Source: Stomoxys calcitrans
Taxonomy: Eukaryota; Arthropoda; Insecta; Diptera; Muscidae
Direction: 5' to 3'
DNA length: 64,000 nt
NCBI RefSeq assembly: GCF_963082655.1
Contig: NC_081556.1
Span: 70,169,227-70,233,226 of the forward strand
Shown here in pieces: positions 45,395 through 56,840 of this stretch (position 1 is the stretch's first letter; each line of letters starts with the position of its first letter). Made by a program: the position numbers and the translations under genes. The notes beneath the pieces were generated by a model. That model ran no database searches. It was given only the letters and a program-made list of their open reading frames with translations, and was not told the origin of the DNA.

Positions 45395-46465
45395 TTATGG
45401 TTTCAGTTTTTGATATAGATTCCATTTCTGATTTGCTGAAAGCTGCAACTATTTGCACTATAACTATAAGTCTTAAGAGGAAAAATTAAGGAAAGATGTT
45501 CCCCATTTAAGGTATAAATTAAAGTTTACTGCTTTTACTCTAGACCTTATGTTTGAATAATTCAATATTTAGCACTAAAACAAAATGCACACATTCTCGC
45601 AAATACTGGATGTTGCAGTTGCAATAACAGCAGCTACGAAGGAGTAATAGTTAAAAATAAACGAGTGCCACTTGAGCGCAAATAAAATATTAATACAAAA
45701 AGTAAAAAACGAAGGCTAAGGCTCAGTTTCATTCTACAAATGTGGCTAGAATGACAGTTGAGGGGGAAAGGACGTTTAAAATGTCTATTCTCAAGCAAAA
45801 AAATATAAAAACAAACAGGACATAATAAAACATGCTGGGCAGAGTAGAACTAAAGCAACCAACTGGCAAAGGAGTGCAACGAATTCAAAATTGAGAACAT
45901 GTTGCAACGCCAGGCGGCATTCTGTAGAAGAGGCAAATACAAAAACAACATGAAAAGCAGATCCTACAGCTGTGAGGAGTAGAGGATATGGAAAAATGCT
46001 CCCAAAAGGACACTTTAGTAATACTTACAAGCCATAAAGCAGACACAATGACTGAAAACTAACAAATAAAAGCATATCTGGAATGTCTCCCCCTCTCCAT
46101 TTGAGAGACATGCATACACACACACACACACAAAAGAAAATGAAAAGGAGATTTTCATACGAATATCCCTCCCCCTCCGTTCAATTTCCTCATAATGCCC
46201 CTAGCAGAGTATCAATTAGAATTTGTTTGTATGCAAACAGCCACAACGATGATGATGACGACATCAACATCGTCAACAACGATAACCACCACTACAATTG
46301 AAATGCAATTCCGGAGTTGTGAGTATGTATATGTGTGTGTGTGTATGTCAACTGCGGCAAATAGACTGCCATTGCGACGAGTATATTGGCTATCAGGATG
46401 GAATGCGAGTCGATTGATTGGGAGCTAGATATATGAAGGCTCAAAGAGACCAGAAAGTGAAGAAA
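45395..46465. other. No gene; single-copy-like DNA with simple repeats
   Basis: Purine-rich AT sequence without coding frames of note. A (CA)n tract lies at 46114-46132, a GATGATGACGAC-type stretch at 46247-46270, and a (TG)n stretch near 46330. Confidence 0.5.
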
Positions 46466-46620
46466 CATGTAAAACGCATTAAGTTGGGCCGAGTCGAACT
46501 TTAAACACCCACAGCCATGAATACATATATAATTCCATATTGACTATTGTTACATATAGAATAATATTCAAATATGGACAGATATGGACCGTATTTGGCA
46601 TGTGCAGAAAAGTTTCCAAA
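46466..46620 (-). repeat. HINE-like type 2, 3' end fragment
   Basis: 'gtaaaacgcattaagttgggccgagtcgaactttaaacaccc' is a diverged 3' end with an eroded palindrome. One partial module follows ('atggacagatatggacc'). Confidence 0.55.
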
Positions 46621-46639
46621 AGCCAAAAATTTTCTCTTT

Positions 46640-47990
46640 TATACCATACACCAAACGTACACACTGGCGGTATGCATTGACATTGCGGACCGACACACTG
46701 ATCCAATCCTCAGAACAGTACCGGGTGGACCCGGTCCTTAGAGACTGGATAAACCATATGCTAAGGAACAGGTGGATAAATTGTGTGTCCCATGGAATAA
46801 ATATAAGGGAAAAGTGGCACAGGGCACGCCACAGGGGGCATTTTATCGCCACTCCTATAGGTGACCACCATAAATGACCTATAACGGATGCTGACTGAGG
46901 AGGAATTTAATACTTATAAGGGTAAGGATCCGATCGAGCTATGCAGAAGGGCCGAAAGGGTCTTGTATATGGCATATGACTGATCTAGACCTAGAGGTCT
47001 CAATGTTAGCCCAGAGAAGACTGAAATATGCCTGTTCACGAGGAAGACGAAGGTGGGCCAATTGACAAGGTCAAATAATTGGTCTTGATCTTGGACAGGA
47101 ACCTGAATAGTGTCATATTCAGGAGCATACTGAGATGGCTCACAGATGTTGGGCACTATGTAGACAGTTCGTAGGCTCAAAATGGGGCCTGAATCAGAGG
47201 ATAGTCCACTTTCTTTAAAAGGACGTGATTAGACCAATACTTACTTACACAGTTTAGTGGACTGCTATGGAGAAGAAGTGCAACATAAGGACCATAGAAC
47301 AGGTTCAGAGAACATGTTGTCATGGCATACGCGGAGCTATGAGAAACACGCTCACTAGGGCACTGGAGACTATTCTAGATGCCCGATCCATTGACATGCA
47401 GTTTAAGTATGAGGCAGCCACTGTGGCTATGAGACTTAAGGCGATGGGAGAATGGAATAAGGATGGAAGCTTATACCATCGAAGTATACTCGAGGTGACG
47501 ATAGGAAACCCGGAAGGAAGAGAGGTTTCCGATCGGATACCTGAAATGAACCTTGAGGTCAAGTGCAGGGCACTGCTGCCATCTGCACAGTCTTGGATTG
47601 ACGGAACCCTAATATTGCCATCTTGAAGATTATGTTACACGGATGGATCAAAGCTAGAGGATAGAGTGGGCCTGGGGATCTGCATTGAGAACCCAGGAAC
47701 TGAGATCTGTGCGGCAAGTGAAAGCATGTGCAGGGCATGTGAGGGAAGATGATGGAGCATTTCCTATGTCAGTGCCCGGCTTTCGCTGCTAACTTACAAC
47801 TGTATTTAGGTGGGGACACTTTACCAGACATAAACCAACTTGTGGGAGTGGCATGGAGAACAATTAAGGATTTTCTAAGTAGAACGGAATTCCTTACTTA
47901 GATTTTCTTTTCGAGGTAACTTATTTTGTATTTAGAGCGCACAACAAGCCGATTACTGGCTTAGATATATGTATGTCTAAAGTGGCATGG
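46640..47990 (+). pseudogene. R1/I/LOA-like LINE pol remnant, plus strand
   Basis: RT block 'YRVDPVLRDWINHMLRNRWINC' (quoted in part) and 'NIREKWHRARHRGHF' at 46715-46850, an eroded form of the 'RGTPQGG' motif. 'SPEKTEICLFTRKTK' is near 47010. The connection region is open for 119 codons (47267-47626) with 'EQVQRTCCHGIRGAM', 'ALETILDARSID' and 'WNKDGSLYHRSIL'. A tail near 47755-47900 reads 'MEHFLCQCPAFAANLQLYLG' and 'VAWRTIKDFL'. The YxDD block is missing between 46860 and 46990. Confidence 0.7.
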
Positions 47991-47999
47991 GGCGGATAA

Positions 48000-48250
48000 A
48001 TATCTGCATCATCTTTTCGACTTAATCAAACCTTATCTACAAAATCCTTAATTGTTTTCCATACCACACCACTAAGTTGGTTCATATCTGGTATTGTGTC
48101 TCCGCCTATGTACAGGTGTATGTTAGCAACGAAACCCCTGCACTGCCATAAGAAATGCTCCAACGTCTCATCATCTTACCTCACATGCTCTACTTACCGC
48201 CCCGATGGTTATCCCCTTACATATCGTGGCGATATTTGTAAGATACCCAT
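48000..48250 (-). pseudogene. LINE C-terminal end, inverted second copy
   Basis: On the minus strand the stretch reads 'ETLEHFLWQCRGFVANIHLY' and 'WKTIKDFVDK', the same protein end as at 47755-47900 on the plus strand but diverged. The two LINE 3' ends thus lie tail to tail about 20-100 bases apart. Confidence 0.65.
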
Positions 48251-48254
48251 CCAT

Positions 48255-48420
48255 ATTAAAACTTCTCTTACAAGTGGTTCCGTCTAGCGGCCGTTCAGAC
48301 TCGGCATAAAAGAGAGGCCCCAAATCATTTGAACTGAAACTTGAATAAAACTGCACTCTTTGATATGAGAGAAGTATCCACGGTTCCTTTAGGTTTTATT
48401 AAACGGTATGTGTCTTATTA
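48255..48420 (+). mobile_element. tRNA-derived SINE, 3' part
   Basis: 'gttcagactcggcataaaagagaggcccc', 'ttgaactgaaacttgaataaaactgcactc' and 'gatatgagagaag' form the SINE tail also seen reversed at 15673-15846 and 55505-55680. The head is missing. Confidence 0.65.
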
Positions 48421-49420
48421 CATGTCAAATTTAGCACATGTTGAGTTATACATGTCGTGCGATACAAATGAAACTTACATATGACAATCGCATGTATATT
48501 TTTTTTTTTTTTGGTTTAGAGCGTGCTCTTTTCTTTTTAACAAAAACATAAAGAAATCAGCTGTTGTTGCTGCCAGTGAAATGAAAGTAACCCCAATCTA
48601 ACAACCTTTCTGATAACTTTAACAATTTTTACGAATAAAAAATCAAATTTGAGCACATTATTAGGTTATGTCATACGAAAATAACATACAGGTATGATAG
48701 CAAAAAAGATGAATCGTATGTAAATTGATAATTTTGACATAAATTTTAAATAGCATGTGAATACAAAAAGTGGCATATCAAAATACAACTACATGCCGTG
48801 TAATAGCTGCTTTAATAGAATATTTATGGGAAAACGTGAATGTATCTTTGTATTATCCGAATTCGAAATATTATTGCGATCAGTTAACATTAACCCGTCG
48901 CAACACAACATCAATGGTTGGATATAGTGCCTAAAGGAGCAATTGTTGATTCCAGGTTCAAGCATGAAATTATTGTAGTAAGCAAAGAACACATTTATAC
49001 GGCATTTATGGCTTCAATTTGAACGAAATGTACAGTTCAGCAATACTTTGGTTGGATAAAACGTACAATTCGATAAAAAAAAACTTTTGCCTGATTTGGT
49101 TTACCCATGTTCGTCTGCCTGCGTATCCATTCGTACGTCTGTTTATTGTTTATAGTCAAGATGGAGATCGACACATCACACACCACATATCACTGTATTA
49201 GACCAAAGAAGAATGCTATGAATTTTGGTAAATCAGTTGAGATTTAGATATGGCTGTAGTATATATAAGGCCCTATTTGCATATATTTACTATACATTTC
49301 GAAATTGTATTTGGTACCAAATGCTTTATTACACATATGAAAGCCTCCGCTAAATTTTTAAAAATCGCGTCAGAATTGAATAAGTTTTACCAAAATTGTT
49401 TGAGCACAAAAGCACTGTAA
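48421..49420. other. No recognised feature
   Basis: About 1 kb of AT-rich sequence with a T-run at 48500-48512. No frame above 70 codons has a recognisable domain and there is no match to the repeats described here. Confidence 0.5.
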
Positions 49421-49422
49421 CC

Positions 49423-50157
49423 CAAACAAATAAAAGCGTGCTAAGTTTGGCCGGGCTGAATCTTGGGAACCCACCACAATGGATTCTGCTAACAATTTAT
49501 ACGTACTAAATATATTTGAAGGGCATAGTTTAATTCCACATACTAAACTTCTGCCAAATCAGCAAATATTAAAGCTTCTAGGATCCTAACAAGGATGATC
49601 GAGAGAGCGGTTTATATGGGAGCTATATCAGTTCATAGACTGATCTGAACCGTTCTTGCCAAAATTTCAGCCAAATCGGACAAAAATTGCGGCTTGTAAG
49701 GAGTCAAGAAGTCAAATCAAGAGATCGTTTTATATGGGAGCTTTATCAGATTATAGACCGACTTTGACCCCACTTATCGCATTTGTTGAAAGTCATAACA
49801 GAACACTACGTGCAAAATGTCAGCCAATTCCGACAAAATTATGCGGCTGGTAAGGGTTCAAGAAGTCAAATCGGGGTATCGGCTTATATGGGAGCTTTAT
49901 CTTAATGTGAACCTACATGTCCCATTTGCAATCCCCAACGACCTACATCAAAATTAAGTTTCTGTTCAAAATTTCAAGCGGCTAGATTTACGCGTTCGAC
50001 CGCTTTCGTGATTTCGACAGACCAACGGAGGAACGGAATTAGCTAGATCGACTCAGAAGAATATTTACTTTATGGGTCTTAGTCGAATATTTCGAGGTGT
50101 TACAAACGGAAATACTAGATTAGTATACCCACATCCTATAGTGGTGGGTTTAAAAAG
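49423..50157 (-). mobile_element. HINE-like element, type 1 variant
   Basis: The 3' end 'ataaaagcgtgctaagtttggccgggctgaatc' is at 49430-49463, then modules ('ggcttgtaaggagtcaagaagtcaaatc', 'tatgggagctttatc'). The 5' end has 'gacagaccaacggagg' and 'tatacccacatcctatagtggtggg'. The microsatellite is nearly gone. Confidence 0.75.
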
Positions 50158-50585
50158 TGCAGTAAGGGTAAGAGGTTAGGACCATAGTTAGTATCGTCAT
50201 CGTCCAGTTTCTTCATCGCACTACTTTTCGTTCAAATCGAACAAAATATCATTACTCACAAATATTGCCAGCATTAGTAAAAAAATTGATCCCGTAGTCG
50301 GATATTTCATTTTCATTGCATGTATTTCATTCGTTCATTTATTTGATTCGCCAACATCTGAGCGATAGTGACTTACGGATAATATATCAGCTCCTTATCT
50401 TAATTTTTAAGGACTTTTGCGCAATTACAACAGGCAAAACAGACTGACTCGCTGACATCGCCCAAACCTCTAAGAATTTGTCTACGATCAATAACGATAT
50501 CGATATACTTTTAAGAGTCGGAGAGATACAAACGGAGTGACAAAATGAACAAGTCTCATCTAAAAGTGATGTTTATAGAATACAC
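50158..50585. other. No gene; weak HINE-like traces
   Basis: The end of this stretch ('caggcaaaacagactgactcgctgac', 'aagaatttgtctacgatcaataacgat') faintly resembles a HINE 5' body. Nothing else is seen. Confidence 0.35.
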
Positions 50586-51060
50586 CAAAAACAAATAGGA
50601 TCGTATTAAGTTCGGCCGTGCCGAACATTGGATACCCAGCAACATGGATATATTCATTATCCTATTTTATTACAAATCCATATCCGTAGTAATATCCACA
50701 AATGAGATGGTGTGGATCTTTTTTTAATCAGGTGCCGGAAATGCTTATTTCACAGTTTCAGCGAAATGGGTATATGGTCGGTGGTATTGTAAATGTGCCA
50801 TATCGGTCCATGTTTTGATATAGCTGTCATATAAACCGATCATGGGTCTTGACTTCTTGAGTCTCTAGAGGGTGCAATTCTGGTCCGATTTGACCGACTT
50901 CCAACAACTGCCCCTCTAGAGGGCGCAATTCTTATCCGATTGGAATGAAATTTTTTGTTATGATATCCAACAACTGTGCCAAGTATGGTTTAAATCGGTC
51001 CATAACCTGATATAGCTATCATATAAACCGATCTTGGGTCTTGACTTCATGAGCCTCTAG
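50586..51060. repeat. Two joined HINE fragments in opposite orientations
   Basis: 50586-50770 is a type 2 3' end on the minus strand (palindrome GTTCGGCCGTGCCGAAC near 50612). 50771-51060 is type 1 on the plus strand ('ggtattgtaaatgtgccatatcggtccatg', then two modules). The second is cut by the LINE at about 51060. Confidence 0.65.
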
Positions 51061-52075
51061 TTTAAGTTTAGATTTGGTTAGGTTTAAATGGCAGTCTACC
51101 AACAGACTCACTAAGATGTTTTCGTCCATTGTAATACCATAGGAACAGAAGAAGGAAAATGACTTCTAGTTCCTAACGTTGAATCTTCCAGATCGCTTTA
51201 AAAAGCCCAATAACTTGCCAATGTTCACATCCGCTAAATCGGACAGGTGTTCAAAGAAATAAGAGCCTAAAGTGGATCTACTTCAGACTAATAGTGTGGG
51301 ACACACACATAGAAGGTGTTCTGTAGTGTCTTCTTCTTCGATGTCTTTACAGCTTCTGTAAAAATCGTTGCTGGAAATCTTCAATCTGTCAGCATTTTTT
51401 CCGATTGGACAGTGACCTGTGATGACGGACACAAATCCTAGTGTCGCAAACTCGTCCCCTTTACAGTTCCCTGGGATATTTTTGTGGCCCGGCACCCAGA
51501 ACAGGTGAATTTTGAACTGTTCAGCAATCTCGTTGAGAGATCTGCGACAATCGAGGGCAGTTTTTGTGTTCAGAAATATGTTCTCCAGGGATTTAATGGC
51601 TATCTGAGAAGATATTTATGCCAATCGTTGTAATGACATTATATCTTAGCCATTCCACTACTTCCTTAATTGCAAGGATCTCTGCTTGATACACATTGCA
51701 GTGGTCGGGTAACCTCTTCGATATGACCAGTTCTACATCTTTAGAGTACACCCCAAAGCCCACCTGGTCATTTAGTTTGCAACCATCCGTATAGAAGTCT
51801 ATGCAACTTCTGTTATCAGGGATATCGTAGTTCCAATCGGTTGTATCAAGAATAGCCGTACAATACTTTTTATCAAACAGCAGCTCAAGTAGAGTGTAAA
51901 CCACACTGCTTGAAACATCTGATATTGTATCAAGCATAACACAGTGTCCGTAACCGCCTCACGACGAAAGAGAATGGTCCATTAGCCTCACGGCAGGGTC
52001 GCAGTAATTTGTCTAGCCACAATGTCCAGAGCCATTAGATGTAGTATTGAATTCAGTGCATCAGATGGTGTCATC
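51061..52075 (-). pseudogene. R1/I/LOA-like LINE 3' remnant with RNase H
   Basis: The right part (51593-51937) is open for 114 codons and carries RNase H blocks: 'YDIPDNRSCIDFYTDGCKLNDQ' (quoted in part), 'GVYSKDVEL', 'VYQAEILAIKEVVEWL', 'INIFSDS'. The left part (51283-51495) carries 'ATLGFVSVITGHCPIGKNAD' and the zinc knuckle 'CKDIEEEDTTEHLLCVCP' with its His intact. The RNase H Asp and Glu are visible. It lacks RT and is broken between the two frames. It is the best preserved C-terminal end of this LINE in the window. Confidence 0.75.
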
Positions 52076-52089
52076 CTCAGTGCACTATA

Positions 52090-52520
52090 CACATACACAT
52101 TAACGTTGCACAACCTATTTGTGGTATGACTTTCAACTCATGATCCTAACCCGTTCATAACACGATAATTATAGCTCCAATAAAAACCGATCTCCGGATT
52201 AGATTTTCTGAGCCTCCACTGGGCGCAATAATTATCCGATATGGCTGACATTTGGTATGTGCTACTTTTTAATGATCTCCAATGTACATGTTTGTAATGG
52301 CTTAAATCGGTCTATAACCTTACATAGTTCCCACATAAATTAATCTCACTAGAGGGCGCAATTTCTAACCGTTTTGGCTGGCATTTTGTAAGTCTACTTC
52401 GATTATGACTCTTAATATATGTGTCAATTATTGTCAAAATCATTAATCCATTATAGCTCTTACATAAACCGATCTCCCGTTCCCGATCTCTTGAACAAAA
52501 ATGGATTCAGGGTGTAAAAT
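52090..52520 (+). repeat. HINE-like type 1 module fragment, diverged
   Basis: Three eroded modules in the plus orientation ('ttcataacacgataattatagctcc', 'gcgcaataattatccgatatggctgac', 'acataaaccgatctcccg'). No element ends. Confidence 0.55.
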
Positions 52521-52655
52521 TTACTGCCATGAAATCGGGTAGTAAAGGCAAACGTTGTTCGTTTGTAAGACGATTCATACTTAAATTATAGACCAAACTG
52601 AAGATATTTTACAGTGAAAGATGTTTAAACCAGTGTTGCCAAAAATATAATAGCC

Positions 52656-52672
52656 AAAAAATCACCCTTTAC
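52656..52672. repeat. Terminal remnant of the palindromic Tc1-like element
   Basis: 'aaaaaatcaccctt' followed by TA equals the right end of the elements at 9744 and 22824. It is followed by the same HINE sequence (ctttatgg) as copy 1. The rest of the element is missing. Confidence 0.45.
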
Positions 52673-52765
52673 TTTATGGGGTCCGACATTGATATTTCGT
52701 GGTGTTGCAAACGGAATGACTATATGAATATGCCCCCCATCCTATGGTGGTGGATATAAAAAAGG
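52673..52765 (-). repeat. HINE 5' terminus fragment
   Basis: 'actttatggggtccgacattgatatttcg' and 'atgccccccatcctatggtggtggatat' form the 5' end of a HINE on the minus strand. Confidence 0.65.
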
Positions 52766-53235
52766 AAACGCTCTCAGGCATTCGATCCCATTGTGGATCC
52801 CAACACTTAAGTTGCAACTCGCCTTTATTAAGGCGTAGAAGATTTGGACCAACTGCGTTTGTTTGTCCGCTTCCATGTACGATAGAGAAGTGGTATACAA
52901 TCCAAACATTTATAGTAACATCATGCAAAACAAAAAGTAAAGAGGGAAAATGTTCACATTCACTTCACAAGCATGTTGCTTCTTTTCATATGCACTGGAT
53001 GGGAATGTGTGCATTTCCGCTTCTGGGTATGCTAAAAATTATCATAAGACTTACTAACTTAAACTAAATGACTTTTCACATGATTCGTTATAGGAGAGAT
53101 TCAAATGTGAATGTTCCTTGGCCTGCCCAATAATTTATTCACGTTGTTATGTGTATATTGAAGGAATGAGTGTATGAATAAGAAAGATGGTGGATTCAAT
53201 ACAAAATATAATTTGCTAAATAAAAAAAAGAAATA
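52766..53235. other. No recognised feature
   Basis: Frames on both strands (84 and 107 codons) overlap and have no domain resemblance. The sequence has no match in the window. Confidence 0.4.
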
Positions 53236-53722
53236 AAGAAAACACTGCAAAAAATTTTGGGCTTGTAAGGACTCAAGAAGTCAAATCGGCAAATCGGTTA
53301 ATATGGGAGCCATACCAGGTTATAGAACGATTTGGACTTTACTTGGTACAGTTGTTCAAAGTCATCAGACACAAATATAGCGGCTTGTAAGGGCTCAATA
53401 AGTCAAATCGGGAGATCGGTTTAAATGATAGCTATATCAGGTTATAGACCGATTTGAACCGTACTTAACATAGTACGGTCCAAGTCCTAACAGAACACTA
53501 CGTGCAAAATTTCAGCAAATCGGAAAAAATTGAGGATTCCAGGGGCTCAAGAAATCAAATCGGGAAATTAAATTAAAAATATGGGAACTGTATCTAAATC
53601 TGAACCGATATGGCCCATTTGCAATACCCAACGACATAGATCATTACTAATTATCTGTGCAAAATTTCAAGCGGCTAGCTTTACGCGTTCGATCGCTTGC
53701 GTGATTTCGACAGACGGACGGA
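53236..53722 (-). repeat. HINE-like type 1 variant, both ends truncated
   Basis: Three modules of the 'gcttgtaaggactcaagaagtcaaatcgg' kind, then 'ctagctttacgcgttcgatcgcttgcg' and 'gacagacggacggact'. It is cut inside the microsatellite, where Helitron sequence begins. Confidence 0.7.
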
Positions 53723-54297
53723 CTGCTCAATTTTTAATATGGAAATTGTAGTCTACTCTTGAATAACTTTCATTTAAGTCCCATATTGTTCCAATCGGTC
53801 CACTTTAAGTTTTGGGTGGTACAATTGGGGTAATTAGGAGGGTCCGCCCCCTTGCGATATGACAAGCTTATTTAGCCTATTGCTCCTTCCGGACCATATT
53901 CGTCATCTACTCCCGAATACCTTTCATTCGATTCCCATTTTGTCATTATCGTCCAATAAACCTATTTGAGGGGTTTTTGGGGTCGCGACGGCCCCCCAAT
54001 TACATGGATCCAATTTTTAATATTGAATTTGTACTCTACTCTTGAATACTTTTCATTTAAGTCCCATATTTTCTCAACTGGTCCACTTTTATTTTTGGCT
54101 GGTCCGCCCCCAATGCGATATCAAAAAATTAAATAGCCTATTGCTCCTTCCAGGCCACTCCCCACAATCTGTGAAAATTTCAAAGAAATCGGTTTAGCCG
54201 TTTTTGAGTCTATACTGAACAAACATTTAAAAACTCACAAACAAACAAACATACAAACAAACAAACACAAATTAATTTTTATATATTGTATATATAT
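53723..54297 (-). mobile_element. Helitron-like element, 5' part, minus strand
   Basis: Modules end in the Helitron 5' section on the minus strand: 'aatcggtttagccgtttttgagtc', 'caaacaaacaaacacaaattaattttt' up to about 54297. The 3' part is missing. Confidence 0.7.
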
Positions 54298-54309
54298 ATT
54301 GATAAATAG

Positions 54310-55505
54310 ATTCATATATATATAGATTCAATTTGTGTTGGTTTGTTTGTTTGCTTGTCGTATTATTTGTTTGTTCCGCATAGAACCGGCTGAACCGATT
54401 ACCTTGAAATTTTCACAAATCGTGTAATTTGGCCTGGAAGGAAACATAGGCTATATAATTTTTTGATATCGGGAGGGGGCGGACCCTCCCCCTTACCCGA
54501 AAAGTACTACCCAAATATAACAGTGGACTCATCGGGGCAATATGGGATTCAAATGAAAGGTATTGAAGAGTAGAGTACAAATTTTGTAATAAAAGTTTGG
54601 TCCAAGTACAGGGTTGGGCCGCCCCAACCCCAAAATCCCTTAAAATAGGTTTACTTGACGATCATGACAATATGAGACTCAAATGAAAGGTATTCTGGAG
54701 TAGATTACGAATATAGTCAGGAAGTAGGAATAGGCTTTAGAATTTATTGATAACAGAAGGGGCGGACCCTCCGCCGTTACCCCAAAAACACCGCCCAAAA
54801 TCAAAAGTGGACCGATAAGGACAATATGGGTATCAAATGAAAAGTATGCGGGGGTAGATAACTAATCTTGCCGATTTTTCCAAAATTTTCGCATATTGTG
54901 TAAGTTGGTCTGGAAGGAAACATAGGCTATATAACTTTTCGGTATCGGAAGGGGGACGGACTCTCACCCTTATGCCAAAAACACAACCCAAAATCAAAAG
55001 TGGACCGATAGAATACGAATATGTATAAAAATTTGAGCCTAAGTACCCATCGGGCCGTCCCAACCCCAAAACTCCCTCAAACAGACATATTGGACGTTCA
55101 TTTCAATATTGGGCTCAAGTGAAAGGTATTCGGGAGTAGATTTCGAATCTGGACACCATTCAAAATCGCCATTAGACTCATTATGACTATATAATACTTG
55201 GCTGAACCAATATCGGGTGGAGACGGAATAAGAGTAGAAAACGAATTAGATAACCAATTTGGGAGCCAAGTGATTTTGGGTACGCCCTAAACTGAACTTC
55301 AATTTCGTTGGGAATAAAAAACAAATTTCATATCTAATTTCAGTGCAAAGTGCCGGTGGCCGCCCAACCTCAAAACACCCTCCAAACGGTTCATATTTAC
55401 CGGCCATGGCAATATGGGGTTCAAATTAAAGGGATTTGAAAGTGCAGCACGAATTTGATATCCATATTTGAGTCGAAATGTCTGAGGTGCCATTCCTCCC
55501 CTAAT
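54310..55505 (+). mobile_element. Helitron-like element, 3'-truncated, plus strand
   Basis: The 5' section 'gattcaatttgtgttggtttgtttg' and 'ccgcatagaaccggctgaaccgatt' is followed by repeated pieces 'gggagggggcggaccctccccc' (quoted loosely, also at 54758 and 54950). About six modules follow. It is cut by the SINE at about 55505. With the preceding element it is arranged head to head, their 5' ends facing across ~15-25 bp. Confidence 0.7.
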
Positions 55506-55680
55506 GAGAACATTACCCTAAGGAAGAACATTACTACCAGGAACCACATTTATTAGTGCTTTCCTATTGAAGTTTAAACTCGATGATAAGGGACCTTTTT
55601 TTATAGCCAAGTCGGAACTACGTCCCGCAGTGTGACACCTCTGCGGAAAATTTTTTAAATGACCATTCATGGCATTGTTC
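55505..55680 (-). mobile_element. tRNA-derived SINE, 3' part, diverged
   Basis: Minus-strand tail with 'cgcagaggtgtcacactgcgggac', 'gacttggctataaaaaa' and 'ccttatcatcgagtttaaac'. The head is missing. It lies between a truncated Helitron and a HINE fragment. Confidence 0.6.
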
Positions 55681-55709
55681 CTGTCGTCAAAATTAAAAGG
55701 GGATAAACA

Positions 55710-55845
55710 CCGCTTTGTCATAACAGAATACTGCATACAAAATTTCAGCCAAATCGAACAAAAATCGCTGCTTCCACGTGTTCAAGAAGACAAATCGGGA
55801 AATCGGTTTATATGGGAGCTATATCTTAATCTGGTGGTATAAAAA
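55710..55845 (-). repeat. HINE-like type 1 module fragment
   Basis: 'gtcataacagaatactgcatacaaaatttcagcc' and 'aaatcggtttatatgggagctatatc' make one module in the minus orientation. Confidence 0.55.
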
Positions 55846-56840
55846 TATATATTTGATATGGAAAACTCTGCCATGTTTAAGACATTAAAGATATTCTACT
55901 GATTCTACTTTTATAATTTTGAGTATAGATGAAATACTTATAACATAAATTTAAAACTTACGGAGTCATAAAGCAAACTCTGAAAAAGCGCATGGGAAAT
56001 ATTTAGTACTATAAAATTTAACAATCAATATCTATCTCGTACAGTGTACATTATTCTATGATTTTGATAAGCATTTTTCCCCCAAAAAGAAAATCCTAAT
56101 GTAATTTGTTTTTGTAGATAATTAGTTAAAGACCCTAGAAAGCTTTGGAAGCGTCAAGTGTTTAACTTTGGCATGTCTATGTACTTCTATGTTATGGACT
56201 TTTTCTGTCGATTGGGCCATTCTGCATTGTAGAGAAAGCCAAGATGCCATGGACATTTTATATACGGTCTTTGAATGTTACTATCACACAATGGAATTGT
56301 AGCTTGTTTTTGTCTCCACGAAAGCACTTGAAGAAAACGTTGACGTTATGTTCCAAATATAATGCAGTGAAAATGCAAAGTTTTTGTTTTGTGATAGACA
56401 CAAACACACACTCATAATAGAAACATTTACATTTTATCGTACATACTGGGGGAAAGTCCAGTACAACAACGAAATACCTAAAAGGTCAAAATGTAAGTAT
56501 AAAACCAAACTGCGGGAGAACTATGCACTGGATGCCGAGTAAAATATTAAAATTTTTGAAATTTAATATAATGCTTGAATTGTAGCTGTAGCTTAGCATT
56601 AAATGTTCAAAGCTAGATTCAGAACCATAACTAGAGTATACATAGAAATATACAAATAAAGAAACGCCCTTAGTTTGGCCAAACCGAATATAGTGAAATG
56701 TGTAGAAATTTAAGTTTTATAAAAATAATTTTAAAGAAATCCAATCGTATGATTAATGTGTGGCAACAAAAAAATATTGCTCACCATTCAGCAATTCAGA
56801 TTGGTTAATTTTATTCTTACTCCCTTTGATTTATCATCTT
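55846..56840. other. No recognised feature
   Basis: About 1 kb of AT-rich sequence with no credible coding frame. A faint HINE end ('ttagtttggccaaaccgaatatag') is at 56668-56692. Confidence 0.45.
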
